From Cordilura impudica (taxonomy: Eukaryota; Arthropoda; Insecta; Diptera; Scathophagidae): a stretch of DNA of 64,000 nucleotides. Shown one piece after another: positions 22,561 through 33,282 of this stretch (positions within the stretch are counted from its first letter, which is position 1; every line of letters begins with the position of its first letter). A program made the translations under genes and the position numbers. The stretch spans positions 241,015,414-241,079,413 of the forward strand of contig OY821520.1 of assembly GCA_963682025.1 (NCBI GenBank), read 5' to 3'. Under the pieces are notes generated by a model that worked only from the letters and a program-made list of their open reading frames with translations, had not been told where the DNA came from and did no database searches.

Positions 22561-22973
22561 TTAACTATTAATTATATTTCGGCAGTAGATTGTTTTCCAT
22601 TTGTGACATTTTCTGAGATAATTTCGTTAAAAACAAAAACTGTCGGAACTAAAATGTTATGAATAAATGCGACAAAAAAAAAAACAATGTTTTGAAGTCC
22701 ATATTTGTAAACTAACAACGACATTTTTAACATTGCGGCTTTCCCTTGTCCGATTACACGTTGAGTACAAAAAATTATGTTGATTTTGTTTTTCTATGTA
22801 TTTAAATTTACCGATATTACGAGGAATGTTATTATTTTTTTTTTTTTTATTATTGGGAAAGATTAGGATGGAAAGTGTAAACTAAAGCGAAAAACCAAAT
22901 ACATATGTAAATTTTTTTAAATAGACGACATACACATCAGAGGAACACGTTCGATTATACGATGGAGTCACTG

Positions 22974-23171
22974 CATATACATATATAAAAATCCTACGAT
23001 TCAACCACTTTTGACATACATAAATTATAGACATTTTAACCAATTTGTCAACATCTTATCTTTCTCCTATCGGTATTCACAATGAAAAGATTTGTCTGTC
23101 TCAATTTTTCCTGAGTTTTATAAAAAAAAAGACGCCACAAAGTCATCGGGGTTAATTTTAGAAATTATTTT
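22974..23171. other. Short AT-rich spacer
   Basis: Nothing recognised between the Tc1 end and the next M1 copy. Confidence 0.5.
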
Positions 23172-23897
23172 GTATACCCTATACCACACTATGTGGTGAG
23201 TTTGTGCTGATGTTTGTATATACCGATTATTGTATCGATCGACTCAGAATCACTTTCTGAGTAGATTTAGCTGGATCCGTCCGCCGTTCTGTCTGTCTGT
23301 CTGTATGTCCATGTAAGCCTTGTAATTAAACCACAGATCACAAATATAAATATATTTTAATAATATTTGGTATATAAAGCTTTTCTCGGCCATAGGGCGA
23401 TCTCTATTGACATTGGTGAAAATTGGCCCATGCTCAGACCTAGCCCTCAGACAAATAACCCCTATGAGATCGAAGAAAATTGCTGTAAGATTCAGATTAT
23501 TATTTAGATATGGGAAAAATTATGTTTATTACACCCTTTAATTAGTTGCCCAAAAAATAAACTTCCAGTAAAATTTTTGGCATATTCCATATATAAAGCT
23601 GCTTCCCGATCTTCACTTAAATTAAAAAAAAATTCCATAATCTTTCTAAAATTTGGTTGGTATATCTTTTTGCAAGTTATAATTACTACCAAATATGGCC
23701 AATTTTTCCGACCTAGTCCCCATATAAACATAGCATCTTGTATGAACTTTTTCAAAACAGCAGGCAACAAATTTATAACAATGACATTAAAATTTGGTTT
23801 ATGCTTATTATCTATATTCAATTAGTTGAACCTAAGACTCTCTTTTTAAATTAAAGAGTATCGTATCATCGTCTAGACCGATTATAATTTTCCTAAG
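23172..23897 (-). repeat. Mini-me-like repeat, family M1, copy e (inverted)
   Basis: Begins TATACCCTATACCACACTAT, carries GTCCGTCC/GTCTGTCT-type repeats at about 23277-23306, and ends with the palindrome TCGTCTAGACCGA and TTTTCCTAAG, a degraded AACAAGTAAG end. Opposite orientation to copies a, c, f and g. Confidence 0.85.
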
Positions 23898-24089
23898 TGT
23901 TCAGTCGTCTAATCCCTCAATTGGAACAATTATTGGGAAAAATAAAAATATTAATTTTCGTAGGAAAAAATCTGAAAATTTTAGTTATTTTTCATATTTC
24001 TTCCCAAATAAAAAGGTCACTTTTTTATAAATTCAGATTGGCAGTACTGTTTTTATTTAATTTCAAATCCAGAAATAATGCTAATACCT

Positions 24090-24682
24090 ACTCATTTGTG
24101 AACTGTTTTACATAGCTCGGAGTTGGTACACTTTTAAGAATCCGTTTTGTTCTCACTGGACTAGCTTTAACAACTTTTTCAATGATATCCACTTTTGTCC
24201 ATTGTTTCTATGATCGTAATTGATGTAGGAAAGATTCTTTCATATTTGTACATCCAATTTCATCGTTAACATCTTTAAGTTTCCGCCTCTTAGATCTATC
24301 GCCGCATTTGTCCAATGATTTGCGTGGTCTTCCAGCCTTACCTTGCTTTGTTTCTGAAGCAACAGTAAGTTGCCCTTCTAACCAGTTTGCACTTTTTATA
24401 TAAAACTTTTGTTTACTGTAGTGTTTTTAGTGTTTTGACGAAATTAGATAATTGCTCTTGTATTTCGGTGCTACACGAATTTAAATTTAATTTTATTTTA
24501 ACGTAACAAAGAACATCTTCATGGTTTTTGTTTCTAAACTTCTCTTCGGCCAGTTCTTTATAACTGAAGCTCTCCATATTTTTCTGAATATTTTTATTTG
24601 CACCTGTTATTGCAAATATATTATAGCAATTGAGTTTGTATTCAAATGTCACTTTCTTATAAGCCTTTTCATAAGCCATCAT
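24090..24682 (-). pseudogene. Unclassified transposon-like coding relic with RSKRRK motif
   Basis: On the minus strand the frame 24682-24413 encodes 89 residues from MMAYEKAYKKVTFEYKLNCY to NFVKTLKTLQ. A one-base shift continues it as YSKQKFYIKSANWLEGQL, then GKAGRPRKSLDKCGDRSKRR (about 24345-24290) and MKESFLHQLRS, and after a stop IIEKVVKASPVRTKRILKS. The GRPRK...RSKRRK block and the preceding FYxKSANWL motif recur in repetitive 'hypothetical' proteins of insects and hydrozoans, as I recall. I take it as a mobile-element remnant; function and superfamily unknown. Confidence 0.55.
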
Positions 24683-24714
24683 AATATGTTTCTAGGTACA
24701 ATAAAAAGGTAAGA

Positions 24715-24960
24715 AAATGGCATTAGTGCATTGCTAGGTAAAATAATATATTAAAAAACCCATTATATAAATGTGTTTTCTTTATTACTCGCATTAGTAC
24801 ATTGCTAGGTAAAAGAAAAAGGTAAAAAATGTATAATAATAAAAACCAAGGTTACAATTGAATTACATCCTCTGTGTATTGACATTCTTATTTACAAATA
24901 TATAAAAAGGGTGGTGTATTTTGTAAGCAGATATCATTACTGGTAATATAACAAATAATG
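24715..24960. repeat. Short direct repeats GCATTAGTrCATTGCTAGGT
   Basis: A 27-base motif at about 24720 recurs at about 24791 (GCATTAGTACATTGCTAGGT), followed by AT-rich spacer. Function unknown. Confidence 0.6.
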
Positions 24961-24969
24961 ATTATTATC

Positions 24970-25480
24970 TATATATATAAAATTCATTTTCTGTTTGTTT
25001 GCTTGTTTGACCGCTATACAAATTTTTATTTTTCAACGGATTTCTCTGAAATTTGGTACACACGATCTCTGTACCCCAGGGAAGGTCATCATATGCTTTT
25101 TATCGGCCACGCCTACATTTAGCCTACTTTTTATATACAATTCATTTTCTGTTTTTTGTTTTTTGGTACACACGATCTCTGTAATCCAGGGAAGGTCACC
25201 TATTGCTTCTTATTGACCACGCCTACTTTTACGCCCACTTTTTATATGCAATAAATTTTCTGTTTTTTAATATTTGTAATTTACACAAACTTTAAGTTTT
25301 CAACGGATTTCTCTGAAAGTTGGTCGCCATATGCTTGTTACCGGCTACGCCTACTTTTACGCCCACCTTTTTTAAATTTTTACGGGTTTCGCTAGAATTT
25401 ATTGCACATCATTATCATATCCCAGGCAAGGTCGTCATTTATTTTTAACGGCCACGCCCACTTTTTCTTAATTTTCTATA
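24970..25480. repeat. Degenerate tandem repeats with CCACGCCCAC boxes
   Basis: About four units of 110-170 bp. Each has AATTCATTTTCTGTTTG or a variant, AACGGATTTCTCTGAAATTT, GGTACACACGATCTCTGTA, CAGGGAAGGTC, and a TCGGCCACGCCTAC or GGCCACGCCCAC box. Non-coding. I recall similar modules in non-autonomous elements of flies, but cannot name the family. Confidence 0.7.
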
Positions 25481-25581
25481 TACGCTTTTAGTGTTTGTGC
25501 ATACATCTCTTTACTTACTACTCTTGAGTTTACACCATTATGAAATAGATATTTTAAATCCCGTCTTGTCATTTTTAATAT

Positions 25582-26350
25582 ATGAGTTGTAACACCCCAA
25601 AATTAGTGCAGATTTATTTCATGGGTGACCAGATACAGGTTGACTACCGCTGTAGGATTACTTCAATGAGGTTAATTCATACAAATATTTCCATCTCGCC
25701 TTTTGGCTACATTGGAAAGCAACCTATTACAAATATTTCCATTTCATCTATTTCACTATATAAATGAGTTGTAAAGGTGGAAAAAGAACTATTTGCAATT
25801 GTGACTTGCACATGAAAGCATAGCATAAAGGCCGTACTTCCTCAAATGCAAAAAGGCTTAGACTAAACAGAACTAGAGAACCCAATCAGACCCAAATTCG
25901 TATCGAGTCTGAACGATACTGAAACACCTGAGCAAACCCAATAACGTCTTGAAGCCCAAAGATCAGGACTAGCTTTGTTAAGAGAGGCGGAAATGCCTGA
26001 ATCTACTCAAATGCGCCTAGATCTCCAGCGGATAAGACAAGCTGAGCCGAGGGAATATGAAACTCCTGCAACGATAAGACAAGCTGGCTCCAGAGAATGT
26101 AAAACTCCTGAAACGACTGTAATATCCCTACCAGAAAACTTTTGTCAGTTAGTTCCTTCATTGCAAGAGATGATACAAAAAGTTTTTCTTAACATAACGT
26201 ACATAAAAGGACAATCTGTTACGGTAGCTAGTATCTACTTAAAATCTCCGTTTTTCTCATAGACGATTATACGTCGCCTGCTCCAGAGTTGGGAGGCCAC
26301 CACAATGTTTTCGTATATGCAACAGAAGGAAAAACCAGAAATGTTGTTTA
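25582..26350 (+). pseudogene. Helitron Rep/helicase debris
   Basis: Three recognisable pieces. 25609-25645 reads VQIYFMGDQIQVDYRCRI, like the Helitron motif around IYFMGD. 25860-26110 has Arg/Glu-rich repeats with ETPATIRQAG and CKTPETT, the (R..ETPEQR)n N-terminal repeats of insect Helitron proteins. 26130-26200 reads LPENFCQLVPSLQEMIQKVF, a helicase-region motif. They are collinear on the plus strand but not in normal protein order and are separated by stops, so the element is rearranged or heavily deleted. No Helitron end with CTRR and hairpin was found. Confidence 0.65.
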
Positions 26351-26444
26351 TCCCATAGCTCAAGAATAACTAAAATTCGTAGCTTTTGGACATCACACAC
26401 TCAAAATAATCCATGCATAAACATAGTTAGTTGTAATGGTAAGC

Positions 26445-27343
26445 AGGGGCTGAATACTTAGTCCCCAAGGAACAAATTCCCCCCAAAAAAATGGACTTAA
26501 TTCCACAATAAATTGAGGAATAACTTTACGATTAACAAATTTCCCAAATTTTTTAAAAAAGGTCCCAAAAAGAAAGGAACAAATTCACGCGGATGTGACG
26601 CGACGTGCTCGCGGAATATCGGAATGATCTGAAAAATATAATTTGGCAATTAAAATAAGTTGACAACACTTGCACGGCAGCACTAGCGTGGCTGCCAAAC
26701 GCGACGCGCTCTCGGAACACAGCTCAGCTAAAATATTGCAATGATCTGAGAAATATATTTTGACGTTTAAAATAAGTTGACAACTGCGCGGCAGCACGGA
26801 TGTGCTACCAAACGCGCGGACGCGACGCGAAACGCTCGCGGAACACAGCTCAGTGAAAAGTCTTATGATAAATTTTATCTACGTTTTTGCAATAATTGCT
26901 ACACATATACTATAAGCAGTTGCTTAAAGCAATCGTGCGGCACAATTTTAAACGTCGCATTCATTTTTGAAACTTCTATAAATTTGACGTCTCCGCTCAA
27001 TGATGATCACTTATTGAATGAGGTAATTGAATTTTTAGAAGTTCTGATTCCTTTAATTTGCAAACGATTCTGTTATATTTGATGTTTTCAAAATAAATAA
27101 ACTTAAAAAAAAACACTTAAACTTATTTGTGATGCATTTTTGTTGCAGGGTCTTATAAAAAAACTTCTAAATCAAAAAATAAAAAAAAATTTTTTGAAAT
27201 AAAAAATGAATTTACTCCCCACAAAACGTAAACATTGGGGAATTGTTTCATCATGAACAAATTCCCCAATCCCATACAAATTTTTTGGGAGAAAGTTCAT
27301 TTTTTGGGGAATTTATTCATTGGGGACTAAGTACTCATCGCCT
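26445..27343. mobile_element. hAT-like MITE, 899 bp, with CpG-rich interior
   Basis: Ends: AGGGGCTGAATACTTAGTCC on the left and, on the opposite strand, AGGCGATGAGTACTTAGTCC on the right; similarity continues through AAATTCCCC blocks for about 55 bp. GGTAAGC (26438-26444 and 27344-27350) is a 7-bp duplication, extendable to 9 bp of shared flank, consistent with the 8-bp TSD of hAT elements. No transposase; non-autonomous. Confidence 0.75.
26585..26860. repeat. CpG-rich tandem repeat inside the MITE
   Basis: Two and a part units of about 115 bp with AATGATCTGA, AAAATAAGTTGACAAC, CGGCAGCAC, a CGACGCG run and CTCGGAACACAGCTCAG. It stands out as a GC-rich island in AT-rich intron. Confidence 0.8.
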
Positions 27344-27351
27344 GGTAAGCA

Positions 27352-28920
27352 CAGTGAATCATTTTTCAAGTCAAAGGCCTTTGGATCCCGGGCAAGACCG
27401 GGTAAAAAGAGCTAGTAAGCTATAAAATACCTAAAGCACAAAGTTAACACACCATTGTATGCTTATATGGCTGTTTAAATTACCGTAATTGATTTTTTTT
27501 TTTGAGTAATTTCATTAAAATGAACAAAGTGTTCTACCCGCGGGTCGTCGCGGGTGCAAAAGTATATATAGGGTTAATGATGACAATTTCACCTTTCTCC
27601 AGGTGGTATACGTTTCTTGTTCCCTTTTGTTCCCTAGAAGTTTTAAATTTGAAATTTGATAAAAAAAATATAGAAGTTTAATAAATATTTCAGAAAGACT
27701 ACAATCCTACCAACCTTGTAAAAGGACCACAGGCCATTATCGATAATAACTTGCGAGTTGTAACCATTTATTTTTGAGAAAAAACAAAAAAAAATCACCT
27801 TTTTCTGAAATTAACATGAATTTAACAGCATGCCACGCCCACAATTAGCAATAGTTTAACCTAATTTGTTGGCTACCTTCAGTTGGATATATTAGATACA
27901 AAATGGCGTTAAAATTTTAAAAATCGGTGACAAAAGAAATTGGGCTTTTGGTCAGCGAAATCAAAATTTCAGCCACAGTGCGCCTTGCATTTTCTTTCTT
28001 CGGGGTTTTTTAAAACTTAGGTCAGGTGAATAAACCACAAACAATTTCCAAGCTAAAGGCCGAAATCCAACTCCGTGATCGGTGAGATAGAGCCACATTT
28101 TTGTCAAAATGTCCAGAGCCGCGGTGGCCATATGCCAGATATTTTATTCCATACATAATCGGAACATGACTACTTTACAAAGCAATAAAAATATCATTTT
28201 AATTTCAAAAACACCGTTTTATTTTTATATTAAATCCTGCACTCTTACCGATACAGGTATTTTAATTGATGTTGCTTTCGAAGATAAATTGACAGAAATG
28301 GAAGTAAGACCAGGAATATAATAGAAGTATTAAAAAAACATGTTTTATTTAACTAAACTAAAAAATTTTTTTTTATAAATTTATACAAAACCATAAAATT
28401 TGTAATGAAGCCCCGCTCTCTCGAAAAAGTAATATAACATAAGTAAAGTAATATAACATATACACGAGCTTGTGATTAATACAATATGGCTTTAAAACAA
28501 TGACAATCAGATTTGGGCTTCGAATTATTTTTTTTATATCTATAATATTAATAGGCTAGGCGATTTCTTGTGACCGATGTTTTGTTTTACCGTTTTATCC
28601 CGATTTTGACCAAACGTATATTATACAATGCTACGTTTGTGTTTATTAAATTTCTTAATGTGTTTGTAATAAAAATGAGTTTTTTTTTGTGTTAATTTGT
28701 GAATTGGCTATAATTGATTAGCATATCTTTAGGGTCTTTATTTAATGAAAAAATAACATTTCCTAGAATTTGCACTCGAATTTCGAGGGCTGGAATCTCC
28801 TAATATAAAATAAATTAACTAAATTTACTAAAACAAAATAAAAACAAACAAAATTTGTTATCAAAAATAAAAAAAGATCATATCTTAAATCTTTAATACA
28901 GTTTTTGGTACGCGACATAA
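27352..28920. other. Unassigned intron sequence
   Basis: No transposase or RT motif found. 27600-28100 looks like old repeat DNA (CCACGCCCACAATTAGC, TCGGTGACAAAAG), but no second copy exists in this window. Short open frames show no known domain. Confidence 0.5.
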
Positions 28921-28924
28921 CAAT

Positions 28925-29760
28925 AGAATTTTACTAATATTTAGTTGCGTAGCCCTTATTTTTAAAACTTTTTGACATCTGCGTGGCAAGGACTCTATTC
29001 GATTAGATAAAATCGACGTAAGTTCCATTCCATGCAGTTTCTACTTGCCGGAAAAGGTCATCCGTATTTCTGCAACCATCGCGATTTATTTTACGAGCTA
29101 CAAAACGTTAATCTTATTGTTTATGAACCATTGTTTCACGCATTTAGCCGTGTGTTTTGGGTAGTTGTTATGTTGATACCTTCACTTAAGTGGCATTTCC
29201 TCTTCCTTATACATGAAACGATCCATTATGTCATTTATTTTATGAATTGGTCCGATCCCATGACCAGAAAAGCAGCCACAGACCAAATCCATCAGAACTT
29301 TTTAAATTAAACTTCGACTCATCAGAGAAAAGTACGGTCTTCATTGGGTTGTACTCCAGTTTATGTGTTCTTTTGCAAATTTCATTCTAGCTAGTCTATT
29401 TTTGGTGGAAATGTTTTTTGCACTTCGGTATGATTTTAACCCACCTTCAACAGCTCGTCTTTCGATGGATCTTATTGAAACATTTACTTGCAATTGGTTT
29501 GCAATAAACCTTGCTGATATAAAGGGATCCTTTTTTATTAATCGGAGTATTGCCTAGTCGTCCCGTTTGCTAGTTTTCCGCTGCCGACCACCTTTATGTA
29601 TGGAAGTCAATGAGCCTTAAGTATGGAAACGGCTAATAATACGCAAAATCACACCATGATTTATTCCAAATTTGTTTGCAATGGATGTCACTGTTTCGCC
29701 TCTTCTAATATCATTTGTTATTTTTTCTTTTACTTGCACTGAGTACTTATTATTAGCCAT
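28925..29760 (-). pseudogene. Broken Tc1 transposase (second copy, different family)
   Basis: Start codon at 29760-29758. The protein begins MANNKYSVQVKEKITNDIRR with HTH text SIANKFGINHGVILRIISRF, then LIKKDPFISARFIANQLQV, NVSIRSIERRAVEGGLKSYR, TKNRLARMKFAKEHINWSTT, and, after a shift, FSDESKFN with the catalytic D at about 29325-29302. Near 29140-29100 comes YPKHTAKCVKQWFINNKINV (degraded NDPKHT, second D), then the C-terminus SLPRRCQKVLK (about 28990-28960). The SPDLNPIE segment is missing, and stops occur in several places. Plus-strand open frames at 29032 and 29363 are its antisense shadow. Confidence 0.9.
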
Positions 29761-30139
29761 TTTTTGACTCTGAAAGATCAGGAACAACTATAAACACGTG
29801 CCAATTTTCTATAATTATTCTTACAATGTCCAAAAAATTGTTTTTATTATTTAACGGCGATTGTTGTTGGTAGTCTTTTACATATAAAAAAGAATGTAAA
29901 TATCTATTATTTCGTACTTGTTTTGTCGCGGGCAAAAAGCATTGTTGTAAATTTAATATTCTTTCTTTCTGTTTTATTTTATTTTTATTCGTTATAGATA
30001 AATAAAATGAATTCAAATCCCAGTGAGTTTTTCTATGGAATTAAGCTATATGATAGTAAGCACAAGTTCGTGCATATGTTTTGTCGTACACTGTATATTA
30101 ACCCTCTTCGACCCTCCCTATTGATTTACTTAGCAATAT
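29761..30139. other. Spacer, probably the 5' end of the Tc1
   Basis: Lies upstream of the minus-strand Tc1 start. I could not match it with an inverted partner, so the TIRs are not defined. Confidence 0.4.
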
Positions 30140-30395
30140 GGCGTTAGGACTTGCTCCCCTGCAGCACAAAAACCTGACGTGATCCGAAAAAACTGACTCC
30201 AAATCGCGAAAATTGTAGGAAGACACTGCACACTGCAGTCAAAAAAGTCGTGGACAAATTCGAAAAAAAAAAAAAAAATGTTAAGCAAACAGGTCGTCCA
30301 AAGGTATTAAATGAGAAAACAGTATGCGGCAGTACCATAAGGCCCATATTGCATAAAAATGGATTACATGGCAGACGTCCAAAGTGAACCAAATG
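30140..30395 (+). pseudogene. Tc1-like transposase N-terminal fragment
   Basis: Reads KTLHTAVKKVVDKFEKKK (30212-30275), VKQTGRPKVLNEKTV with the GRP(R/K) AT-hook linker between the two HTH domains, and IRPILHKNGLHGRRPK (about 30330-30380), the second HTH end typical of Tc1. Only about 75 residues remain. It has an A16 run at about 30264, and the catalytic domain is absent. Confidence 0.8.
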
Positions 30396-30655
30396 TATGA
30401 ATCTGGTGCGAAATTGGTCCGAAAATGAGTTGTAAACAAAATAGAATTAATATCGCATTTATGCTTGCCATATTCTATCCTGCTTAACGCTAATGAATTT
30501 CCTTTGCTTATTGCAAAAACAACATCGAATTAGGCAATCTATATAAGTAGTTTTTACAACAAATTTCTTCAAATTCTGTATAGATGTGTTGATTGTTTGC
30601 AGTGGTTTTTACGATCGTAGGAAGCTAATAAAATTATTTATAACATTGTAGTTCG
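30396..30655. other. AT-rich spacer upstream of the RTE-like LINE
   Basis: No coding similarity; it could be LINE 5' untranslated DNA. Confidence 0.4.
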
Positions 30656-31947
30656 ATGACGACCTTTGGCACACGAAAACGTATAAGAATTAGACAATGG
30701 AACGTAAGAACGCTTAAAGAAACATCAAGACTCGCACAATTAGAGTCACAATTGGTTAAATTCAATGTTTCTGTCTTGGGTATAAGTGAAATGTGGTGGT
30801 GTGGTAGTGGTGAAATAATATCTGCAAAAGGTAATGTTGTGATGTACAGTGGGAAAGAAGGATATAGGAAAATCTCTCATGGAGTCCAATCTCCGATCGC
30901 ATAATAACAGCCCGCTTCTTCAGCAAAGTCGGAAAATGCATCACAATCGTCTAATGCTACGCACCAACGGAGGATGCTGAGGACTCAACTAAAGATGAGT
31001 TCTACAATCAGTTAACTGCTGCAATCCGCAAAATACCAAATCGTGATAATCTCTTGATGACATGACATTTTAATGCAAACATTGGTATTGACAACCATGA
31101 CCTATCTCACATCAATGGCCTATCTCACAACAGTGCAGAAAGATTTATAGAATTCTGTCAAACTTTTGATCTGGTGATTGGTGGTTCAATCTTCATAAAT
31201 ATACGTAGACATCCCCAAATGGTAATACGCGGAATCAGATAGATCACATCTGTATTCGTCGAAAATTGAGAGGAACATTAGTAGACGTGCGCACTAAATG
31301 AGGCGCAGATATGGACAGAGACCACGAGCTAGTGGTAGCCACAATAAAAATTAAACTTAAAAGTATATACAAGAAAAATGCACAGCAAATACATAAACGC
31401 TTAGATGTCACCAAACTACGAGAATTGAATATGGGAAGAAACATGCAACCTGCTAGGAATGTGGCAAAAGATGAAATAGGAAACAAATGTAAAGAAAATA
31501 CAAAAATATGGATAGCAGACATCACCTGGATTTTAATACAGGAAAGAAATCGCTTAAACAACAGCAATTGGAAGGCCCAAATCTAAAACCACAATACAAC
31601 ACCGTAGCAAAGGCCGTTAAGACATCAACTCGAAAAGACAAAAGAAAATACTTCGAAAACATGGCCATTGAAGCAGAAGCAGCTGCAGGAGTGAATAATA
31701 TGAAAGAGCTCCATCAACTAATAGGTCGAAATTCGAATCAAAACATGAACGTGGTCAGCTACTTACCAACCTAGAAGATCAAGCTCATCGAAGGAAGCAA
31801 CATTTCGAACGCATTAGTAACATCGCCGAAGACAGCAACGTAGAAAACTCCTCATCTTTCGTAGCAACTAAAACTGCTGATCACATAATAGCTAACAATG
31901 ATCCAAGTTTCGATGAAATTACGTGCGCTCTTTTAAAACTTAAAAGA
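30656..31947 (+). pseudogene. RTE-like LINE: endonuclease and linker, truncated before RT
   Basis: 30656-30904 encodes RIRQWNVRTLKETSRLAQLE and KFNVSVLGISEMWWCGSGEI, the start of the apurinic-like endonuclease (Asn and Glu catalytic positions visible). Further pieces: RDNLLMT*HFNANIGIDNHD (normally GDFNA), FCQTFDLVIGGSIF, QIDHICIRRK in another frame, and ADMDRDHELVVATIKIKLK (31307-31363; normally SDHxLV). The linker up to 31775, and SFDEITCALLKLKRNK at about 31905-31947, lead into RT. An M1 repeat begins at 31948 and the RT is gone. Sequences of this type often appear as 'craniofacial development protein 2-like' in databases. Multiple stops. Confidence 0.85.
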
Positions 31948-32160
31948 AACAAGTAAGAAAATTATAGTCGGTCCAGACCGACCATACGATACCCTATACC
32001 ATGGTTTAGAAACCCTATCTCTTCGGTCCAACTAACTGGATATAGAAAATAAGGAAAAACCAAATTTGATTGGCATTGTTATTAATTTTTTTGGCTGCAT
32101 ATCGGGTGCTATATTTATATGTGGACTAGGTCAAAAAATGGACCTATCCTGACCATATTT
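31948..32160 (+). repeat. Mini-me-like repeat, family M1, copy f (truncated)
   Basis: Starts AACAAGTAAGAAAATTATAG and matches copy g closely (GTCCAGACCGACCATACG), but stops after about 213 bp at a poly-T run. It abuts the RTE-like LINE. Confidence 0.85.
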
Positions 32161-32574
32161 GTTTTTTTTTTTTTTCAATTATATATTCTTCCTTTATTTA
32201 CATATTTTAACAAATTTGATATTCACATATGAGATCTTATCTTTACATATAGATATTGCAACAAATAATATATAGGATCTAAAGATATTAAATAGTTTTT
32301 ATTTTATTTTTTAATGATTTTTAAAGGAAAATGGGAGGAAAAAACCGTTATATGATTTAATAAATTCAAATAATATCTGAAAATATTTATGTGCTTGGAG
32401 GTTTATTAGAAATAATAGACCTCATAAGCACATAATTTTCAATTTGTTGATTTCTTTTTAATTTTACGTTAATTCTCTTATCAGTGGGTAAGAGGAATTT
32501 TCAATTTTGGCAAAGTAATTGTTATTAATCCTTGTTAATTTTTTCATAACCTGTTTCTTCATGAAGAAGATTTG
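32161..32574. other. AT-rich segment starting with poly-T, one hairpin
   Basis: Begins with about 15 T. Contains an imperfect hairpin at 32388-32434 (TATGTGCTTGGAGGT pairing with ACCTCATAAGCACATA, 16-nt loop). It might be the antisense 3' end of a LINE, but no coding part is attached. Confidence 0.45.
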
Positions 32575-33282
32575 TAGGATATACCGTTTGGCACAATGGA
32601 CTTATATTCAAACTATTAGAAGCTAACGCTAAATATTTATGCAAACTAATTGCAGATTTTTTAAATAATAGGCAGTTTACTGTTTCAGTTAATAAGGCTT
32701 ACTCGTCCCCAATAACTATCTCAACTGAGCTACCCCAAGGCTCAGTACTATCTTCTTTACTTTATTCTATCTACACTTCTGATTTCCTGGTACCATCGTA
32801 CATGGAGATTGCGTATTATGCGGATGATACAGCTTTAGTCACTTCAAGCAAACTAACCAGTGCTCTCCTTAAAAAAATGGAACGAGGGCTCTTGGCTCTC
32901 GATCAATATTTTCACAAATGGAAAATAAAAATTAATCACAACAAGACACAAGCCATTATCCTTGCTTACAACAAATCTCCTAAAAGACTACCTTTACGCC
33001 AAATAGTATTTGGTAATGAAAACATTGAAATTAAAGATAACGTTAAATATCTAGGCGTCATACTTGATAAAAAGCTTCTCTTTAAAAATCACATTGACCA
33101 ATCGTGTCAAAAAGCCTTATGGGTCCTTTTAAACAGACGATCTCATTTAAACTATAAAAACAAAAACCTACTTTATAAAGGTATTATTAGACTTATTCTA
33201 ACATATGCGTGTCCTATCTGGTCTTCTGCTGCGAATTCCCATTTAAAACGCCTGCAAATTATTCAGATCAAGTGTTTAAAAA
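32575..33282 (+). pseudogene. Outer jockey-like LINE: RT fragment up to the nested insertion
   Basis: Starts in RT motif A (a damaged FDTVWHNGLI context at 32580). It continues ADFLNNRQFTVSV, STELPQGSVLSSLLYSIYTS (motif B), MEIAYYADDTAL (YADD catalytic box at 32812-32832), WKIKINHNKTQAIIL, NVKYLGVILDKKLLFKNHID and LILTYACPIWSSAANSHLKR. The coding frame ends when it meets the nested LINE at 33283; the reading frame resumes at 36123. The 5' part is missing. Confidence 0.85.

Larger units (their letters stand above)
21380..22973 (-). mobile_element. Tc1-like transposon with long IR/DR-type ends
   Basis: Inverted arms of about 220 bp. Inner repeats: CAACGCATAATCGGACAAAG (21585-21604) against CAACGTGTAATCGGACAAGG on the other strand (22738-22768 region). 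A middle block, CATCCTAATCTT (21486-21497), has its inverted partner at about 22861-22882. Outer repeats: CGATATAATCGGACAAG (21386-) against CGTATAATCGAACGTG. The right end finishes CACTG (22969-22973), the usual CAGT end of Tc1. Each arm thus carries two direct copies of the ATAATCGGACAA core, the IR/DR arrangement known from Sleeping Beauty-type elements. The left outer end is degraded. Confidence 0.75.

Noticed and set aside
29032..29557. Plus-strand open frames of 92 and 64 residues
   Set aside because: They are antisense to a clear Tc1 transposase on the minus strand.
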